Made by a program: the position numbers and the translations under genes. Below, in pieces: positions 12,341 through 23,665 of a stretch of DNA of 64,000 nucleotides (position 1 is its first letter; every line of letters starts with the position of its first letter). This DNA comes from Vigna angularis. Lineage: Eukaryota; Streptophyta; Magnoliopsida; Fabales; Fabaceae. The stretch covers positions 25,092,501-25,156,500 of the forward strand of contig NC_068970.1 of NCBI RefSeq assembly GCF_016808095.1. The letters run 5' to 3'. The notes under the pieces were generated by a model, which was not told the DNA's origin, made no database searches, and saw nothing but the letters and a program-made list of their open reading frames with translations.

Positions 12341-13661
12341 CATTGGTGAGAATGTTGAACGAACAGTCAAAAAGGCTTAAGGATAACGAGCGTTTGCTCG
12401 TTTGAATAACGAGCACTCGTTGGTTTTGATAACGAGCGTTCCAAAAGAGGCCCAAGGTTCCCGGACGTACGCTCATTTCTGGGCCCGGCCCAGTCCAATG
12501 CTTTCTAACCTAGAATTTCCTAGGGGTTCAGTCTTCCCATTCTCATTCACTCATTCACGCTGTTCTTCTAAGATGAGACCAATGTCTCCTTCTCTCTGAT
12601 CAAAAGGGTTCACTCTGTCACTCAACGGCCACGTCTTATTCCGATTAACCACCGCAGACCAGACTATCCACCGCAACGAAGGTGGCCACCGTATCACTGC
12701 CTCTACGGACCAGCTACCATGCCATCATCTCTCTCGATCTAGCCACCGCGCCACGCCACGCCACACCGCGCCACTGCTTCCTTGTCCCTATCTGCTCTCT
12801 CTGACACCGGCAACCCAGGGAGGGGTTCGTCTCTGCCAGTTCAAACACACGGGCCGCCGCTTCTTCGTCGAGCTCTCCGCTTTTCACTACCGAGATTGCT
12901 CTCCGTTCTTCGATTGTATAATGGGTTTTGGATTTTGGTTTGTTGAGATTGGCCGTGAGCGTGGGAGTTAGGACAGAGAGAGGAAACATGGTGAAACAGA
13001 GAATGAATGGAAGGGGAGATTGGTGATGAGGGAACTCATGATGTTCAGAGGAAAAGCATTCATGATGGAATAAGCATAAGAAGCAGTTATGCAATAAGCG
13101 TTCACTATGGGTCCGGAAGCACAGAGACTTACCTGCTGCTACGATGGCTGCTATCGTTCGCTGCGTAGCCGGCGACCTCTTCTCACCCTTCTCTTTCTCT
13201 GCCGGTGCCGGTGCCAATGACAGCTATGGATGATGATCCCAGATGATGGTTCCCTGCGTGCTCTTTTTCCTTTTTTTCTCTCTCTGATCCAACCCAATTC
13301 TCCTCCCCAAAATCTTGGAATTATCCTATTCTAACCACCTGGTCCCCCCTGTTGAGACACGCCTCCCACGTACCCCTTTTCCACGTTTTTTGTTTGTTTG
13401 TTTTTTACTTTATTTTATTTTTATTTTATTATTTTTTTTCAATTTTATTTTTAATTATTTTTAATTTTAATTTTATTTTTCAATTTTTTTAACTATTTTA
13501 TTTAATTAACTTTATTAAAACAAATTGAAAATAAGAAATAAAATAGAAATTGAATTAAAAGCAAATATCTAGATACATAAAAAAAATAAAATAAAAAGAT
13601 AAAATAAAAGAAAAATAATAAAAACACATTTTTTCAACCCGGACAAAATTGGGTGTTGACA

Positions 13662-13680
13662 GCTGCCCCTCTTTACTTAG
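13662..13680 (-). other. polypurine tract of the nested element
   Basis: On the minus strand CTAAGTAAAGAGGGGCAGC directly precedes the LTR start TGTCAACACC. A purine-rich stretch at this place primes plus-strand synthesis in LTR retroelements. Its position fixes the element on the minus strand. Confidence 0.8.
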
Positions 13681-13838
13681 ATATTACTAAATAATATGAA
13701 AAATTAATCTTTTCGTATTATTTAAGTAAAGCTAAGTAAAGATAAAGACACTAATTTTGTCCGGGTTTCAATCATGAAAGAAAACGAACAAAACAATTCA
13801 AGTCACGATGCCAAATGACCAATGTCAAGTATTAACAA

Positions 13839-14515
13839 AAAAACTAAAACCTGGATTTGACCATTGCCTCGCAGAGGGCCAAACTCACAGAACAAAAATT
13901 TAAAATCGACCATTGCCATGCAGAGGGCCGATAACAGAAAACTAAAACCTGGATTTGACCATTGCCTCGCAGAGGGCCAAACTCACAGAACAAAAATTTA
14001 AAATCGACCATTGCCATGCAGAAGGCCGATAACAGAAAACTAAAACCTGGATTTGACCATTGCCTCGCAGAGGGCCAAACTCACAGAACAGAAATTTAAA
14101 TCCGACCATTGCCATGCAGAGGGCCGATAACAGAAAACTAAAACCTGGATTTGACCATTGCCTCGCAGAGGGCCAAACTCACAGAACAAAAATTTAAAAT
14201 CGACCATTGCCATGCAGAGGGCCGATAACAGAAAACTAAAACCTGGACTTGACCATTGCCTCGCAGAGGGCCAAACTCACAGAACAGAAATTTAAATCCG
14301 ACCATTGCCATGCAGAGGGCCGATAACAGAAAACTAAAACCTGGATTTGACCATTGCCTCGCAGAGGGCCAAACTCACAGAACAGAAATTTAAAACCGAC
14401 CATTGCCATGCAGAGGGCCGATAACAGAAAACTAAAACCTGGATTTGGCCATTGCCTCGCAGAGGGCCAAACTCACAGAACAGAAATTTAAAACCTACCA
14501 TTGCCACGCAGAGGG
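13839..14515. repeat. 98-bp tandem repeat, seven copies, in the nested element
   Basis: Units start near 13846, 13943, 14041, 14138, 14236, 14334 and 14432 at CTAAAACCTGG. Each holds two related half-units built around GACCATTGCC and GCAGAGGGCC, so the unit is itself a diverged dimer of about 49 bp. The array lies between gag and the purine tract, where Ogre elements often carry non-coding tandem repeats. Confidence 0.9.
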
Positions 14516-16699
14516 CCGTTACAAAAAGAAAAAACTTGAGTTTAGGGTGCCAGGCGAAACTGGGCTTATGGGCCAGTATGGGAACTAGGCTTTGTGAGCC
14601 AGGTGAAACTAGGCTTTGGGGGCCAATATGGAAATTGGGCTTTTGGATTTGGAAATTCTTGAAATTTGTAATTTTGTGAAATGTTTTTTTTTTTTTTTTT
14701 TTTTTTTGATGGATGAATGCACACATATGGAAAAAAAATTGCCTTGTTTTGTGTTTCGCTTATTTTTCTTCTGCTTGAGTCAGTCATCTTTCTTGCAATC
14801 ATCATACTTATTCTTATTTTCAATATTTTGTGAAAAAGAGGAATGTCATACATCTCGAGGTCTAAAGTTTGAGATAATTACATTTTGACTTTTCTTTCGT
14901 GACATCAATGCACGCATGCTTGAATTCACTAGCAAGTGAGAAAAATGATAGATGTTTAGGATGGTTTGGAGAAGACTAGGACAACCACGTGGGCACATCA
15001 TTCCTCATACACTCCTTGCCGAAGATGTGATATGTGAATGTCAAAGTGAAACGGGATATCCCGAAAGTTGCCCCAGTTTGGTGCTTGGGAAAAATTCGGG
15101 TGAAAAATTCAAGTGAGATTCGCAAAGCTGCCCCAGTCTTGAAATTATGGGTTGATAAATTTCAGGGCGAAGATGCGTGATGAGATCTACAAAGCTGCCC
15201 CAGTTTTTTTTTTTTTTTTTTTTTGCCTAGGGTTGGAAGAGGTAGTGGGCATGAAAAGGATCGGTTAAAAGGATGACCCCAATTGGTCCGATTTTCTTTT
15301 GCATGTTTTTGCCTCATTGGCAAAGAGATCCCCTCTTCTCGAGACATTACTTTTTTCTCTCTTTTTTTTTTCATTTTCAAATTTTTTGTTCTTTTTATTT
15401 TATTTTATTTTTTTGGACACATTGCAAGTCATTTCGTCTTATCGCAAAATTAAGCTTTATGAAAATTTGAGCAAACATTATTTAATCTGTGTGGACTTTG
15501 TTAGGCTTGTAATGTGTCTAGGGCTAGAAGGTATTGAAAGAAAGGGTTAAAGGCCCAAATGAATGCTTATCAGATACATTTTTTGAAACAAGGGTTGTCA
15601 TCTATCATTGTATCAACTATTTGACCTTTTGAGCACTTTGTTTTTCTTGAACTCCATTTTTTATTTTTTCATCATCACTTTGTGATTTTTTGTTCTTTTT
15701 TTTTTTGTTTTTGGTTACCCTTTTGAAGGATTCCTCCGTTTGATCATTGAGTGCTCTTCAACTGCTTCCTAAGTTGACTCATACTGATGACAACCCTTGC
15801 TTGGGAATAATTTTGAAAAAGGATTTATTTTTGGCTCAAAACGGGGTGACAATGCATATATTTTGTTTTTTTGGTAAAGAAAAAAAAATGGCCACACATC
15901 ATTTCAAATTCTGATTGCTTTATTTTCAAAAGATTAATTCTACGACTAGATGACCTCAACATGAATTCTTTTTTTTTCCTTTCTAGACTGCCCTTTCGGG
16001 TTTTCAATCTAGTGGGCTTATTCTCTTTTTGAAAGTTCTTCTGTTTGTCTCAATGGATTCCGGGATCACCCAACTAGCGCAAGCGAGGAAAATTTTGGCT
16101 AGGCCAATCTGCCCCAGTGTAAAGGTTTTTGTTATTGAGGGCAGTGACAGTGTTTGTTGGGGAAAATCCTTTATTTTAGAGAAAGTGAAGGGTGAAGGCT
16201 TTCAAGCAACACGTGCACAAACATCTCGAAAGGAAACATCAAATTGTTATTTTTAAACATTTGACCTCAGAAAAACTTGACATCCCAATTTTCTTTTTGA
16301 TTATTCATCATTTTTCCTTTTTTTTTTTTTATTTTCGAAAAACAAGAGTTTGACGATTCACAAGAAAGACAAGTGACTCAAGATTTCCTTCATTTTTTTA
16401 TTTTTTTCAATTTTGTTTTCCTTTTTTTTTTTTCGTAATACCCTTTCAAGACTCGATTTCCAGCACTACTTGGAGAAACCCTGTAGTGAATGTTTGCACT
16501 GCAAGTCATGGATGACAGTGCGATATCAATGAGCATACTTCCCTGGTAGCAAGACACTTCACAACATCAAATTTACTTGTACAATGACTTATGCTTTCTT
16601 ATGTGGTCTTAAAGCCCACTTCATTTCTTCATGGCATTTGTAGAGGCATTCACAAGCCTTGCCTTAGTGTCTAGTTGACTTTCTTCATACTTTAATCAT
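14516..16699 (-). other. non-coding 3' region of the nested element
   Basis: This stretch is rich in T runs on the plus strand and shows repeated short blocks around GCTGCCCCAGT (for example 15067, 15131 and 15196). No long frame or pol motif is seen on either strand. It stands where protease, reverse transcriptase and integrase would be in a complete Ogre element, so those domains have been lost or replaced. Confidence 0.6.
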
Positions 16700-18130
16700 C
16701 TTGAATGAATCAAAGTTTGCCTTTGCACTTGAACCCCCAGCACTTTTGGTGGAATGACCAATAACCCATTCATGATAATCACCTTTTGTGTATGATGCAT
16801 CACGAGTCTTGCGGAAATGAGGCTTTACAGGCTTCATGTAACAAGTAGAGGCCACGCCTTTTTATGCAGAAGACATGGAAGAAATGTTGCATAAGTCATA
16901 TGGATAGGAGTGAAACTCATAGGCCTTTTCTCTTGATCAAACATTTTTTTTTCTACCTGACAGCTTGGTAGGAAGTTGAGTTTGGGTCTAGTCTCCAATC
17001 TTCCTCAAAACGGTTTCAAAGGGTAGGCCAACGGTATTTGAGCGGTGGGATGTGATTGAGCTCTTTCTTCTCTCCTTATCCCAGGCTTAGACCAGACTTG
17101 TTCACATTTACTGCCATGGTAGGACCATGAGCGATCTCTTCAGTCTTCACACAAATTTTAATTCTTTATTTGATTATCACCAAGTTTGTAAAGCTTATGG
17201 AAACACTGCTCACCACGGTCTCACAGAAGGGTGATTACAAAGTATTGAGGAATATGGGAACCATTTCCTTGTCACTCTGATGAAACTTCATTTGAGCAAC
17301 AGTCTCTTTCCACCTTTGGCATATTCTTTGAACAATTTAGACTCCTTCATTAAGGTCTGCAGTTGTAATCAATCAAGTGCCCCATCCCTGATATATTTGT
17401 ACTGCCTCAAGAAAGCATCCACCAAATCCTCCCAAGACCGGATGCACGACTGTTCAAGGTGAGTGCCCCAGTTTGGTGTCATGCCAGCCAATCTACCTTA
17501 GAAGAAATGAATTAGCAACTTCACATGCGTGAACAATTTTTTCCATACATCATGAGATGGCTCTGAAGACAAGTGATCCCTCCAGGTAATTTAAACTTTG
17601 GGAGGTATCACCACCTCTGAGACTAAGTATAGCCCTGCAACATTTTCAAAGTTAAGGCTTCATCCAACTTCTATGACTCTTGCCCTTTTCCAGCATTTCT
17701 AATTTACATTTGTCAACCTCAACATCCATTGGCGTAACGACATGAGGAGAAGATTTCAACTCGGGTTGCTTTGTCATTGTCTTGCTCACTACATTGGGCT
17801 GAATCATTTTTGCAGGGACCATGAAAATGGTTGCCCTAAGCTTGTTTCTTCCTTGAACTGTGTTATTTTCTGCCTTTTGAGTGTGAACATGCCTCAATTC
17901 CACCCCCAAGGGTGAAGTGTAATGTAGGGGAAGACCATATGAGGAGAAAATTTAGGCCTCTCGGACTCTGTATTGTAGTCGTGGTGCACACGAATCTCCA
18001 GGGCTTTGTAAGGCATTCAGAGCCTCTAGGATTTGGCTCATTTATCCCTTCAGTTGTTGGATATCGACTTTCATCCCATCTTGAATTTCTCCTTGGTTCT
18101 CCAAGATTTATTAACTGGTTCAAGTCCTTT
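16700..18130 (-). pseudogene. decayed Ogre-like gag
   Basis: Read on the minus strand, broken frames resemble legume Ogre-type Gag, the capsid protein that packages element RNA. Pieces in order: an N-terminal part (18123 to 17652); a core with RSWEDLVDAFLRQYKYIRDG at about 17460-17380, typical of the retrotransposon gag domain; a following MVPIFLNTL piece near 17250; an MSFTPIHMT piece near 16900; and a degenerate knuckle-like region with HQKCWGF near 16735. Stops and frame changes interrupt it throughout. The assignment is from remembered conserved phrases and I am fairly sure of the family but not of the exact limits. Confidence 0.65.
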
Positions 18131-18367
18131 AGGGTATCTTGGATGTTTAGTTATATTTTTTATTTATAGATGAAACAAATTAAGAAAATGAAAATGAAAA
18201 GAAAAAAGAAGAGACAATGTAGTTCAAATACTCTAGTCAGAAATTATAAAGCTGTGAAAATTTTGCCTTGGTATAATTTGGAAATTAACACGAAACGGAG
18301 TCCATACGGCGGTTCATCATTCAGAAGTTCCCAAAACGTGAGACACAGGAAGTCTTGGTCAACCACC

Positions 18368-19810
18368 TCAGGCTTTAGCCATCACATTCTTCATTTCTCT
18401 TATCAGTTTCTTGCAGCAATTGAGGAATGTTTCAATCCCCTTAGGCGGGTTGATGATTGACATTACAGACTCAGCATCAGCTAAGAACTTAGGGACATTT
18501 TCAATGGCTTCATTGGCAAGGGAATCTAGCTGTGAGAGACTTCTCTTCCAATTCTTTGTAACTTTTCCTTGCTCAACAATATGCCTCTTCATTTGAATTA
18601 TCAATTCTTTATGCCTCCTTTTTAGCTCGATGTCAACATTCCTTATTCAGTTTTCCCACTGCTGCTTTCACACGTTGCTTTGTAGTGTGAAATTGCTCCT
18701 CTCGATTCGGGTCTGGAGAAATTACATTGAATGACAACTTGACTGTCTTAACCCTCTCTGTGATCCATTGGCTAAGGGAACCTTTCATCAAAACTCCATG
18801 ATCTTGGGGCCTTTCTTCGAAGCGAAAAACATTGCCCCATGCGTTCCTAACTTGATGAAGCAATTCAGCAAAGGTTCCTTCCTCTTAAGATCTGCCATGT
18901 GGCAAGAGATGCAGGCGTTGGTGATCCTCTCACAGGATACCCATAATTGTTTTTGTGCTGACACATAGGATTGTAATTAATACACCATCGGATACCCATG
19001 AGGGGGACATCAGGATAACTCTCGCAATGGTGTATGATACACGATCTTTGTTGCTAAGAAAACACGCCATTTAAATTTTCCACTTTTGAACCTACACAGA
19101 GTTGCGCTCATTCATTTGCCCTTTTCATCTTCGGCTTACATTGCAGTAGCTCACCCAACGGACATATGAACTTCAAGGCTCCCTCACTCATGCGAGAGAT
19201 GAATCATGCATGCACCACAGGTAAGGAAAACAACATCTTCCTACCCTTTAGCTCATAACACTGCCTAAGGGTCCCACAAACTTCAGCTAGGACAACAGTG
19301 GTTGAATTCTCAGAGCGAACTTTGTATCCCACGAAAACGTTCATAGCAGCACAGTCAACAAAATCCCTGATATTAGGGAAGAGCATGACATCATAGAGGA
19401 TAAAAGTCAATACATTCGTAATTGTTTCCCATTTTTCCTCCTCATCCAAACGATGCAAGTACCACTCTAGGTATCCTTGAGGAAAGTCGTTCACTTTACC
19501 CTTAAGTATGAATTCACTTTCCAACTTCACAAGGTGCGCTTTCATTAGTTTGATTAGCTACAAGACAAGGGTAAACTACCCAAGGTAGTTGCATAGAGTT
19601 TTGCCCTCAGCAGGTGTATCTACGATTTGTCCAAATTCTTTCCCTCTGACAAGCTCAAAAAATTCTTATACTCATTCTTGAATGCATCTTTCAAGGTTAT
19701 CTTTTCCTCACCAGATTCCTCGAGCCACCAATATTATCTTCCTTTGCTTGATGTGTGTCTTTTCATCAGAATGTATGAACTCGAATACCCCTCGACTCAA
19801 AATCCATGTT
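18368..19810 (-). pseudogene. decayed ORF1 of Ogre type (DUF7745-like)
   Basis: Several minus-strand frames in the right order match the extra protein encoded upstream of gag in legume Ogre/TAT elements; its function is unknown. The best piece (19545-19204) includes TNVLTFILYDVMLFPNIRDF and VDCAAMNVFVGYKV, the hydrophobic core I associate with DUF7745. The next piece (18863-18633) contains WGNVFRFEERPQDHG and the last (18604-18368) ends with a segment around FLNCCKKLIREMK. A start may lie near 19807. Stops separate the pieces, so no full protein can be made. Confidence 0.65.
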
Positions 19811-20549
19811 AATTTCCATCTTTACCTTAAGGACTCAATCACAAATTTATAATTTTCTGACTAGAACCAGTGACAAGACCATAAAAATGCATGAGAAAAA
19901 GAAAGAAATAAAAGAAAAAGGTGTATAAAAAAGGTATAAAGATATGTACAAGGTGCTTGATTTTATTAAGCAAAAATGAGGGTTATAAGACTGCACACAT
20001 CTCCCTTTGTGCCCTAATGAAGGTTGAACACTTAAGATCTAAGGTTAAGTATATGGAATCTCACAAGGATGGTTACCTGAACCTAAAGATCAACGGCCAC
20101 TAGAGCTATGGCCCCCTTTATAGTATCTCCACAACAGTCGAGTAATCAACTAGGTGTGGAAACACATATGAAGAGAACAGACTCTAGCTGGAGTTCTCAC
20201 GATAGCCAAACAGGAAGTACATCCCAGAGTGACACCGCTACACAACTCCTCTAATTCTAAGTTACGCTCAGACCCGGGTATAAGGCCCCACTCATGATAT
20301 GCCGAAAGTGTGTGTGTGAAGGGAGAACATCATGCACATCCAAACCCTCACCTGCAAAACAACCAGAAAAAATTCCCAGGCAGATATGAACATATTGTCT
20401 TCCCTAGGGTTCAATATTCAACAGTTATTTACTCACATGCGATTATTCAAATATCAAAGATAGATAAAGAAAAAGGGAAGAAAAACATAAAGAAAAACCA
20501 CATTGAATTCGCACATATAGTTAAATGGCTTGACTCTCTAAAAAAAAAA
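19811..20549 (-). other. leader between primer site and ORF1 in the nested element
   Basis: No convincing frame. This is the untranslated leader of the minus-strand element, with a (TG)-rich patch near 20308 and A-rich runs. Confidence 0.55.
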
Positions 20550-20568
20550 GTCCCCAGTGGAGTCGCCA
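20550..20568 (-). other. primer binding site of the nested element
   Basis: On the minus strand TGGCGACTCCACTGGGGAC begins two bases after the LTR end. It starts with TGG, complementary to the CCA tail of a tRNA. Ogre elements are known to use a tRNA-Arg primer with a site of this form; the tRNA identity here is from memory. Confidence 0.75.
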
Positions 20569-20570
20569 TC

Positions 20571-23500
20571 TGTCGCAACCGGAATCGCGACGGGACGACG
20601 ATCCAAAAAAGAAACGGGTTTGGAAAAGAGATTTGGAGTCGCCACCATAGTTTATTCTGGAAAACTACGGAAAAACCATAAAATAATAAGACACGGTCCA
20701 CGAAAACCAGATTTTGGGTTCGGGAGTCAGTTACGTGTAAGGAAGGTATTAGCACCCTACAACGCCTGCCCGAAGGCAGTACCTTTAACTAAATGCACGA
20801 ATATGATGTGGTTTTCAAAATGTTTAACTAGTCCCTAAAATAAAAATCTAAATAAACAAAATATATTTTTTAGTTTTTTGGGCCCGACAAGGATTGACCT
20901 TGCTCCTACGTATTCTCATTCAAAATGAGAAATCAGGGTTACGTAGTTCTTTCTGAGAGATTACTTGTAGTTTGGGAATATTTTAGTATTTTTAATAAAG
21001 AAGGAAAAGGTTTTCTAGCACAAGGCCTACGCGAGCGGTCGCACGTGTGCTTAAAACCTTTTCAAAATATTTTTATTTGATTTTTAACTTTTGTAAAAGA
21101 AAAGGAAAAGATTTTCAGCACAAGGCCTACGCGAGCGGTCGCACGTGTGCTTAAAACCTTTTCAAAATATTTTCATTTGATTTTTAACTTTTTGTAAAAG
21201 AAAAGGAAAAGATTTTCAGCACAAGGCCTACGCGAGCGGTCGCACGTGTGCTTAAACCTTTTCAAAATATTTTTATTTGATTTTTAATTTTTATAAAATA
21301 AAAGGAAAAGATTTTCAGCACAAGGCCTACGCGAGCGGTCGCACGTGTGCTTAAACCTTTTCAAAATATTTTTATTTGATTTTTAATTTTTATAAAATAA
21401 AAGGAAAAGATTTTCAGCACAAGGCCTACGCGAGCGGTCGCACGTGTGCTTAAACCTTTTCAAAATATTCTTGTAAATTCTTTTTATTTAAACTATCAAT
21501 ATTGTATTATTAAATATATATTTCAGGATAAGTAAATGTCTAAAATAAATAGATAAAACAAAATAAAATAAGAAAATAAAAGAAAATAAAATGAACAAAC
21601 AAAAGAAATGGAAGTGCCGAACGGACGTTGGGAAAGGATTCAGAACAACGAACGTTCGTTGGGGGAGAGGACGAACGTAAATTGGGGAACATAACGGACG
21701 GACGTTTAGAAATGTGAGCTAAATGACGAGCGTTCATTGGGCAGATGGTGAACGGAAGCTAAAATACGAGCGTTCGCTGTGGAAGTGGCGAACGAGCGCT
21801 AAGTAACGAGCGCTCGCTGTGGAAGTGGCGAACGAGCGCTAAGTAACGAGCGTTCGCTGTGGAAGTGGCGAACGAGCGCTAAGTAACGAGCGCTCGCTGT
21901 GGAAGTGGCGAACGAGCGCTAAGTAACGAGCGTTCGCTGTGGAAGTGGCGAACGAGCGCTAAGTAACGAGCGCTCGCTGTGGAAGTGGCGAACGAGCGCT
22001 AAGTAACGAGCGTTCGCTGTGGAAGTGGCGAACGAGCGCTAAGTAACGAGCGCTCGCTGTGGAAATGGCGAACGAGCGCTAAGTAACGAGCGTTCGCTGT
22101 GGAAGTGGCGAACGAGCGCTAAGTAACGAGCGTTCGCTGTGGAAGTGGCGAACGAGCGCTAAGTAACGAGCGTTCGCTGTGGAAGTGGCGAACGAGCGCT
22201 AAGTAACGAGCGTTCGCTGTGGAAGTGGCGAACGAGCGCTAAGTAACGAGCGTTCGTTGTGGGGAGATGGCGAACGAGCGCTCATTGGTGAGAATGTTGA
22301 ACGAACAGTCAAAAAGGCTTAAGGATAACGAGCGTTTGCTCGTTTGAATAACGAGCACTCGTTGGTTTTGATAACGAGCGTTCCAAAAGAGGCCCAAGGT
22401 TCCCGGACGTACGCTCATTTCTGGGCCCGGCCCAGTCCAATGCTTTCTAACCTAGAATTTCCTAGGGGTTCAGTCTTCCCATTCTCATTCACTCATTCAC
22501 GCTGTTCTTCTAAGATGAGACCAATGTCTCCTTCTCTCTGATCAAAAGGGTTCACTCTGTCACTCAACGGCCACGTCTTATTCCGATTAACCACCGCAGA
22601 CCAGACTATCCACCGCAACGAAGGTGGCCACCGTATCACTGCCTCTACGGACCAGCTACCATGCCATCATCTCTCTCGATCTAGCCACCGCGCCACGCCA
22701 CGCCACACCGCGCCACTGCTTCCTTGTCCCTATCTGCTCTCTCTGACACCGGCAACCCAGGGAGGGGTTCGTCTCTGCCAGTTCAAACACACGGGCCGCC
22801 GCTTCTTCGTCGAGCTCTCCGCTTTTCACTACCGAGACTGCTCTCCGTTCTTCGATTGTATAATGGGTTTTGGATTTTGGTTTGTTGAGATTGGCCGTGA
22901 GCGTGGGAGTTAGGACAGAGAGAGGAAACATGGTGAAACAGAGAATGAATGGAAGGGGAGATTGGTGATGAGGGAACTCATGATGTTCAGAGGAAAAGCA
23001 TTCATGATGGAATAAGCATAAGAAGCAGTTATGCAATAAGCGTTCACTATGGGTCCGGAAGCACAGAGACTTACCTGCTGCTACGATGGCTGCTATCGTT
23101 CGCTGCGTAGCCGGCGACCTCTTCTCACCCTTCTCTTTCTCTGTCGGTGTCGGTGCCAATGACAGCTATGGATGATGATCCCAGATGATGGTTCCCTGCG
23201 TGCTCTTTTTCCTTTTTTTCTCTCTCTGATCCAACCCAATTCTCCTCCCCAAAATCTTGGAATTATCCTATTCTAACCACCTGGTCCCCCCTGTTGAGAC
23301 ACGCCTCCCACGTACCCCTTTTCCACGTTTTTTGTTTGTTTGTTTTTTACTTTATTTTATTTTTATTTTATTATTTTTTTTCAATTTTATTTTTAATTAT
23401 TTTTAATTTTAATTTTATTTTTCAATTTTTTTAACTATTTTATTTAATTAACTTTATTAAAACAAATTGAAAATAAGAAATAAAATAGAAATTGAATTAA

Positions 23501-23603
23501 AAGCAAATATCTAGATACATAAAAAAAATAAAATAAAAAGATAAAATAAAAGAAAAATAATAAAAACACATTTTTTCAACCCGGACAAAATTGGGTGTTG
23601 ACA
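20571..23603 (-). repeat. 5' LTR of the nested element
   Basis: Same 3,033-bp length as the copy at 10629-13661 and nearly identical. Differences seen include positions 20728, 20739, 20778, 21617, 21628, 22839 and two in 23144-23151. It has the same five-copy 100-bp array and 13-copy 40-bp array. The high identity means little time has passed since insertion, or that the copies have been homogenised. Confidence 0.95.
21765..22282. repeat. 40-bp tandem repeat, 13 copies, in the 5' LTR
   Basis: Same unit as at 11823-12340, but the order of variants is T C T C T C T C* T T T T T'. The marked copy C* (with AAATGG) is the eighth here and the ninth in the other LTR, while the totals are equal. Confidence 0.95.
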
Positions 23604-23608
23604 AGAAG

Positions 23609-23645
23609 CAACAAAGACACACCGGAAAACATCTACACCGAAATA
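23609..23645 (+). repeat. 5' LTR of the outer element, end part
   Basis: CAACAAAGACACACC and the following bases continue the interrupted LTR and match 27153-27192 of the 3' LTR. The terminal bases read ATA here and ACA in the 3' copy, so the canonical CA end has mutated on this side. Confidence 0.8.
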
Positions 23646-23648
23646 TTT

Positions 23649-23665
23649 TGGCGCCCACCGTGGGG
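23649..23665 (+). other. primer binding site of the outer element
   Basis: TGGCGCCCACCGTGGGG lies three bases after the LTR end. It is complementary to the 3' end of plant tRNA-Lys as I recall it. It fixes the outer element on the plus strand. Confidence 0.8.

Larger units (their letters stand above)
10629..13661 (-). repeat. 3' LTR of the nested element
   Basis: This LTR spans from TGTCGCAACC to GGGTGTTGACA as read on the plus strand and is 3,033 bp. It contains two tandem arrays (about 100-bp units at 11060-11530 and 40-bp units at 11823-12340), a moderately GC-rich block at 12350-13250 and an AT-rich block at 13380-13600. The minus-strand open frame 12714-13217 (167 codons) is present in both LTR copies and has no recognised family. 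By eye I count roughly ten substitutions against the other LTR. Confidence 0.95.
10629..23603 (-). mobile_element. Ogre-like LTR retroelement derivative lacking pol, nested in the outer LTR
   Basis: The element is 12,975 bp long, flanked by a perfect 5-bp target duplication AGAAG (10624-10628 and 23604-23608). Its LTRs are both 3,033 bp. Orientation is minus: on that strand the primer site TGGCGACTCCACTGGGGAC follows the 5' LTR (20571-23603), and a purine tract AAGTAAAGAGGGGCAGC precedes the 3' LTR (10629-13661). Gene order on the minus strand is leader, ORF1 remnant, gag remnant, then repeats, as expected of Ogre elements, which carry an extra ORF before gag. Protease, reverse transcriptase and integrase are missing, and the surviving frames have many stops. 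Near-identical LTRs point to recent insertion, so a decayed master copy was probably moved by a partner element. Confidence 0.9.

Noticed and set aside
12714..13217. 167-codon minus-strand frame present in both Ogre-like LTRs (also 22656-23159)
   Set aside because: It lies inside LTR sequence, matches no known domain and is probably part of the untranslated leader or promoter. Conservation between the copies only reflects recent insertion.
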